Assembly: GCA_000469685.2 (NCBI GenBank)
Contig: LS997565.1
Span: 5,482,005-5,546,004, forward strand
From: Haemonchus contortus
Lineage: Eukaryota > Nematoda > Chromadorea > Rhabditida > Trichostrongylidae
Direction of reading: 5' to 3'
DNA: 64,000 nucleotides
Shown here: in pieces, positions 60,421 to 64,000 of the stretch
Layout of the letters: every line of letters begins with the position of its first letter
Position numbering within the stretch: the first letter of the stretch is position 1
Position numbers and translations under genes: made by a program
The notes under the pieces: model-generated
What the model was told of the DNA's origin: nothing
Seen by the model: the letters and a program-made list of their open reading frames with translations, nothing else
The model's database searches: none

Positions 60421-60729
60421 TTTTTCAGTGCTTTCAATTATCTAAACTATAATCCTTCATCAGTACTATTACTGCATAGTCAAGTGAAATACCAAACCCA
60501 ATACAGAAACCAATAAGAACCCACTGCTTTTCGAATGCCCCCTCGATCGACCCCTAATGTGCGTAGGGCGAGGCAAATAAATTTCGAGTAACCACAGGAG
60601 TCACGCACTGGATAAAGCCCATACGGAAAGCAAAATCCTGCAACGGTACCGTTTTACAGTAATTTCGTCGTAAATAAAATGCAGGACGAAAAGGTGTCGC
60701 GGGGGACATTTTTTATTCTACGACGTTCG

Positions 60730-61296
60730 AGTGGGGGGGGGGACGGAACATTCACCCAGAACTGGATGCACGCGGCAAATGGCGCGGCGAGATTCGTGGT
60801 GTTTAGGACGACTTTTATCGTCGTCTACTGCGACGATCCCAACAACCATCTCGTTGTCTCACTGTCTGAGACGACTCTCCCTATTTTAGCCCACGCCCCT
60901 AAATGATACCGGGTCAGCGGGACCACCAGACTACGTGGTCCGCACTTCTTCCTCAAACAATGTCAAGAGCAAGACGTAGGTTGTGTTGTTAGATAAAGTA
61001 TTATTACCCATTATTCAACTCTTTCATAGCGGTAACTTCCGCACTTATTATATCACTTGTTGTAATTTTACTCCATTATCATCGGAGTTATAAGAAAACC
61101 ATTGGACCACCAGCACAACTTTGGCACCTATCATTGGAAAACAAACTTGAAGTAAAGTTCATTAGTATGGTTAGATAATCGTACTAATCGACTCTACTTC
61201 GAATTTGGGCCCCAATGATAGGCGCTGAAGTTGTTTGAATGGCTACGAATTTCGCCGCGCGATTTGCCGCGTCCATCCAATCCTGGGTGTATGTAT
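60730..61296. mobile_element. Foldback element, family C, copy 2
   Basis: The left arm (CACCCAGAACTGGATGCACG, CGCGGCGAGATTCGTGG, GGCACCTATCATTGG) is matched in reverse complement by the right arm (CCAATGATAGGCGC, GAATTTCGCCGCGCG, CATCCAATCCTGGGTG). A 10-base G run (60733-60742) lies at the left edge, as in copy 1 (7758-8047). The spacer has no recognised coding sequence. Its right end abuts the next foldback at 61310. Confidence 0.75.
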
Positions 61297-61309
61297 CCAT
61301 ACCCCGTTA

Positions 61310-62272
61310 CGGCCTCATTCATACTAGGTGCAGTGTACTGCACCCGGCGCAGTGGACGGCACTTCCGCTGCAGTCGACTCGGTGCCGTCCACTGCACCCA
61401 GGTGCAGTGGGGTGTGGTGCGTTTCACGCGTCAATATAATGAGGTCATAGGACGAGGCGCGCTATAACATCATGCCTACCATCATAATGGGGGAAACAAG
61501 AACTTATAAAGCATAAGGAAATAAAAATGACCGATCATCGACATCAATCGATCGACAGCTCGCATTGATGACTCATCCTGCGGGATCACTCTTTGAGACA
61601 ATTATGCTCTTTTTTCTCTTCGCTCGTTGCAAATTTTGTTGTGATTTTTGTTTTTTATCACGTCCCGTGCTGATGGCCGATCTTTCGTGCGCGTAATGTT
61701 CGCGAGAGCTCATTATTCTTTCACTTATTTTTCTCACCCCTCTTATTTCAACATTTTGTTGTGGGAAATTTCCTATTTGATTTCTTCTATACTATTTTTT
61801 ATTTCTATTTTTTCCTGCTTTATACTCTAGCTAGTACTGACATGATTTGGTTCCCAAATAATGTTTTTGTAAGTGTGAATAGTATACTATAGAATAGTAA
61901 GAATAAAAAAATGCACGCATAACGCACCAGTACTAACTAGAATATAGAGCAGGAAAAAATAGAAATAAAAAATTCGAATAGAAAAATTAGAAAAAATTAA
62001 ATAGAAAAATTCCCACAACAAATTGCTAATAGGGATAAAAAATAAATGAAAAAATAATGAGTCCTTGCGAACATTTCGCGCACGGAAGACCGGTCGTCTA
62101 TACGGGACGCGATACAAAATGAGAATCACAACAAAATCTGCTACGAGCGAAGAGAAAAAGGAGCATAATTATCTCGAACAGTAATCCCGCAGGATGAGTC
62201 ATCAATGCGAGCTGTCGATCGATTGATGTCGCAGACTGGGGCAATAAACTGCACCTAGTATGAATGCGGCCA
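61310..62272. mobile_element. Large inverted-repeat element, about 960 bp
   Basis: CATTCATACTAGGTGCAGT at the left end and its complement at the right end bound arms of several hundred bp. Shared in inverse are ATCGATCGACAGCTCGCATT, GATGACTCATCCTGCGGGAT, CTCGT-rich blocks and CCACAACAAA-type sequence. The left arm is longer because it holds a nested palindrome (GCAGTGGACGGCAC paired with GTGCCGTCCACTGC, 61342-61400). The central loop (about 61845-61920) is AT-rich. No transposase is present. Confidence 0.85.
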
Positions 62273-62436
62273 GTCAGGGCTCCTGGTGGCATTACTGTAA
62301 AAGCTTTGAATGTTCTCTGATTTTTTTGTTGTTTGTTTTGTCCTGTTGTTGTTGCCGAATGTGTCCCATGACGATTAACTCCCCAGATGGTAGTTCCCAT
62401 AATTTAATCTCATTTTTGCTGGCTATATGAAGTCTC

Positions 62437-63448
62437 GTGAAGTGACCAGGATTTCACCATTCTATAAGGAAGTCATTGTCAACGTGAAGAGAGGTGTTCG
62501 GCAAGGCGATACTATTTCGCCCAAACTTTTCAGTGCCGCCCTTGAGAATATCATGCGTCATTTGGAATGGGAAGACTTGGGAGTGAAGGTCGACGGCCGC
62601 TACCTACATCACCTCCGCTTTGCAGACGACATCGTTCTTATAACACCGAACATCGAGCAGGCGGAACGAATGCTGGCCGAGTTTGATAGTGCTTGTGGAA
62701 AGATCGGCTTGAGGCTGAACCTAACGAAGACGATGTTCATGAGAAACGGATTGGTACCTGATGCTCCTTTCACGTTAAACGGAACGAATATCTCCGAATG
62801 CTCCAGCTATGTGTATCTAGGTCGGGAAGTCAACATGTTGAACGACCTAGCTCCAGAGCTGTGCAGAAGGAAACGCGCCGCGTGGGGAGCATTTAAGAAT
62901 ATCGAGGGAGTAGTGAAGAAGACAAAGAACATCCGGCTCCGCGCTCGCCTTTTCGACACTGCTGTCCTTCCTGCTTTAACGTACGCCTCGGAGACCTGGA
63001 CTCTACGAAAGCAGGATGAGCATGCTGTCAGCGTTATTCAACGCGCTTTGGAAAGGACGATGCTCGGAATTTCCTTATACACACAAGTGCAGAAGGGAAT
63101 CCGGAGTTCCGAGCTCCGTCACCGAACGAAGATCAGGGATGCCGTTGATTACGCCAAGAAATCGAAGATCAGGTGGGCCGGACACGTTATGCGATATAGT
63201 GATGACCGTTGGACCAGGGCGGTTACTGACTGGATCGCTCGGGACATCAAACGAACTGCAGGACGGCCGCCAACGAGATGGTCAGACTTCTTCACGAAAG
63301 CTCTGAACGAAAGGAATATTGAACCTCGTGTCCCTGAAGCGAGAACGATTCACTGGACCACTCTGGCTCGTGACAGGGACGAATGGAGACGTTACTGGCG
63401 CCCGCTCGAGGAAGTCGATGATCAACGGGACGACAGATGATACAGGTG
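62437..63448 (+). mobile_element. 5'-truncated RTE retrotransposon copy with 12-bp target-site duplication
   Basis: ATATGAAGTCTC occurs at 62425-62436 and again at 63449-63460, directly bounding the segment: a target-site duplication. The inserted DNA begins inside the RT domain and ends after the RT stop in GATGATACAGGTGAT-like sequence, consistent with an RTE 3' end made of short repeats. The reading frame is still open, so the insertion is young compared with the relic at 4610-6065. Confidence 0.85.
62445..63440 (+). CDS. RTE reverse transcriptase, C-terminal two thirds (5'-truncated but uninterrupted)
   Basis: About 330 codons with no stop. [18 protein letters not shown] (RT motif with QGD) is followed by [12 protein letters not shown] (catalytic ADD; the family has FADD rather than YADD). 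[48 protein letters not shown] and [15 protein letters not shown] come next, ending at a TGA. The apurinic endonuclease domain and the first RT motifs are missing, so it cannot be an active element. The apparent ATG at 62427 is in the target DNA. Best matched in memory to strongylid/hookworm endonuclease-reverse transcriptases. Confidence 0.9.
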   Translation, partial: TRISPFYKEVIVNVKRGVRQGDTISPKLFSAALENIMRHLEWEDLGVKVDGRYLHHLRFADDIVLITPNIEQAERMLAEFDSACGKIGLRLNLTKTMFMRNGLVPDAPFTLNGTNISECSSYVYLGREVNMLNDLAPELCRRKRAAWGAFKNIEGVVKKTKNIRLRARLFDTAVLPALTYASETWTLRKQDEHAVSVIQRALERTMLGISLYTQVQKGIRSSELRHRTKIRDAVDYAKKSKIRWAGHVMRYSDDRWTRAVTDWIARDIKRTAGRPPTRWSDFFTKALNERNIEPRVPEARTIHWTTLARDRDEWRRYWRPLEEVDDQRDDR

Positions 63449-63460
63449 ATATGAAGTCTC

Positions 63461-64000
63461 ATTGGAATCAACGAGGTTTCTGATTTTGTGGACCTTCCTC
63501 GAATTTTTTCCATCGTCCACAACAGTTGTCTTGAGTCCCATCATGGGAGAGCTCTGACTGTCACCTTTCTACGGCCTCAGAAATGTGGCTACGAAGGCGT
63601 TCAGCGGATAAGTCCAGATGAGCGCGGAACCTTTTTAATGTTGGTCATTGTTGGTGTTGATGGCCTGGAAATCGCGGTAGGCAAAGACGGCTGTATCTTT
63701 GTGAGACTGCTCGGCTATTGATAACTACAGTATAGTTTCTGTCGATGATAATAAAAATCAGTGTGAGCAATAAATTGAAAGCGAATGTCGATGGAGAATT
63801 CTAAGCAATTTACCAGTTGAGCAAATTCGCAGCTTGCCCATTGTTTGTGCCCCTCCCCTTCCCGTTCTCCATTCCGTCCCTGGCTTCATTGCAAATCCTG
63901 AGTTTAGTGCTTCCTGTGAATGATCCACCATTCTTTTTTCGTGTCTTGTGAAGCATCGCGACAAGGATTTTCTGATGAATTTTTTGTTTTAGTGAACCTA
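63461..64000. other. Right edge, no gene recognised
   Basis: A 77-codon plus-strand frame at 63488-63721 (LPRIFSIVHNSCLESHH) and a minus-strand frame at 63758-63964 have no recognised family. No repeat was identified. The 3' target duplication of the RTE copy lies at 63449-63460, so this is the pre-insertion flank. Confidence 0.4.

Noticed and set aside
62427..62444. ATG at 62427 as the start of the reverse transcriptase
   Set aside because: This ATG lies in the duplicated target site, outside the inserted element, so it is a fortuitous start.
1..64000. Bacterial-type features: operons, CRISPR arrays, phage or defence systems
   Set aside because: Spaced exons with GT-AG introns, mariner and RTE elements and SINEs show a nematode genome; the direct repeats seen are minisatellites without spacer-like variation.

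Overview
This is eukaryotic, nematode-type DNA. Coding sequence is cut into short exons (about 75 to 240 bp) with TTTCAG-like acceptors. Introns run to 16 kb, and the rest is packed with small transposons, SINE-like repeats, minisatellites and RTE-type retrotransposon copies. The RTE protein and the repeat style suggest a strongylid, probably a hookworm-like worm (Ancylostoma/Necator group). The genus is inference from memory, not a database result.

Three multi-exon host genes can be rebuilt exon by exon, with all but one of the proposed joins in phase. (1) Minus strand, about 2667-20000: a type I phosphodiesterase/nucleotide pyrophosphatase (ENPP family), about 472 visible residues. It has a signal peptide, all seven catalytic/metal residues and a C-terminal membrane segment. 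Its introns hold a mariner, foldback elements, SINE-like repeats and a dead RTE copy. (2) Plus strand, 27561-58913: a nischarin-like protein (PX domain, linker, six leucine-rich repeats, charged coiled-coil tail; 502 residues in 12 exons). (3) Minus strand, 33527-36031: a TMEM121-like multipass membrane protein lying entirely inside nischarin intron 3, antisense to its host. Its first exon was not found.

Layout. 1-2060: possible coding exon on the minus strand at the edge, then a 127-bp minisatellite and GC-rich repeat. 2.6-20 kb: ENPP gene with nested repeats (RTE relic 4.6-6.1 kb; foldbacks 7.8-8.0, 13.2-14.3, 15.0-15.2 and 15.8-16.2 kb; mariner 17.1-18.3 kb). 20-27.5 kb: region between the divergent ENPP and nischarin starts, mostly repeats. 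27.5-58.9 kb: nischarin-like gene, with the TMEM121-like gene nested at 33.5-36.0 kb and a 145-bp minisatellite at 56.5-57.3 kb. 59-64 kb: repeat island with a LINE 3' fragment, two foldback elements and a young 5'-truncated RTE copy with a 12-bp target-site duplication.

Nothing indicates that the three host genes work in one pathway. One is an ecto-enzyme, one is probably an endosomal/cytoskeletal adaptor, and one is a membrane protein of unknown function. No bacterial-type operon, CRISPR array, rRNA or convincing tRNA gene is present. The most unusual material is the set of long foldback elements, some carrying a motif that resembles a hammerhead ribozyme core, and the nested antisense gene.
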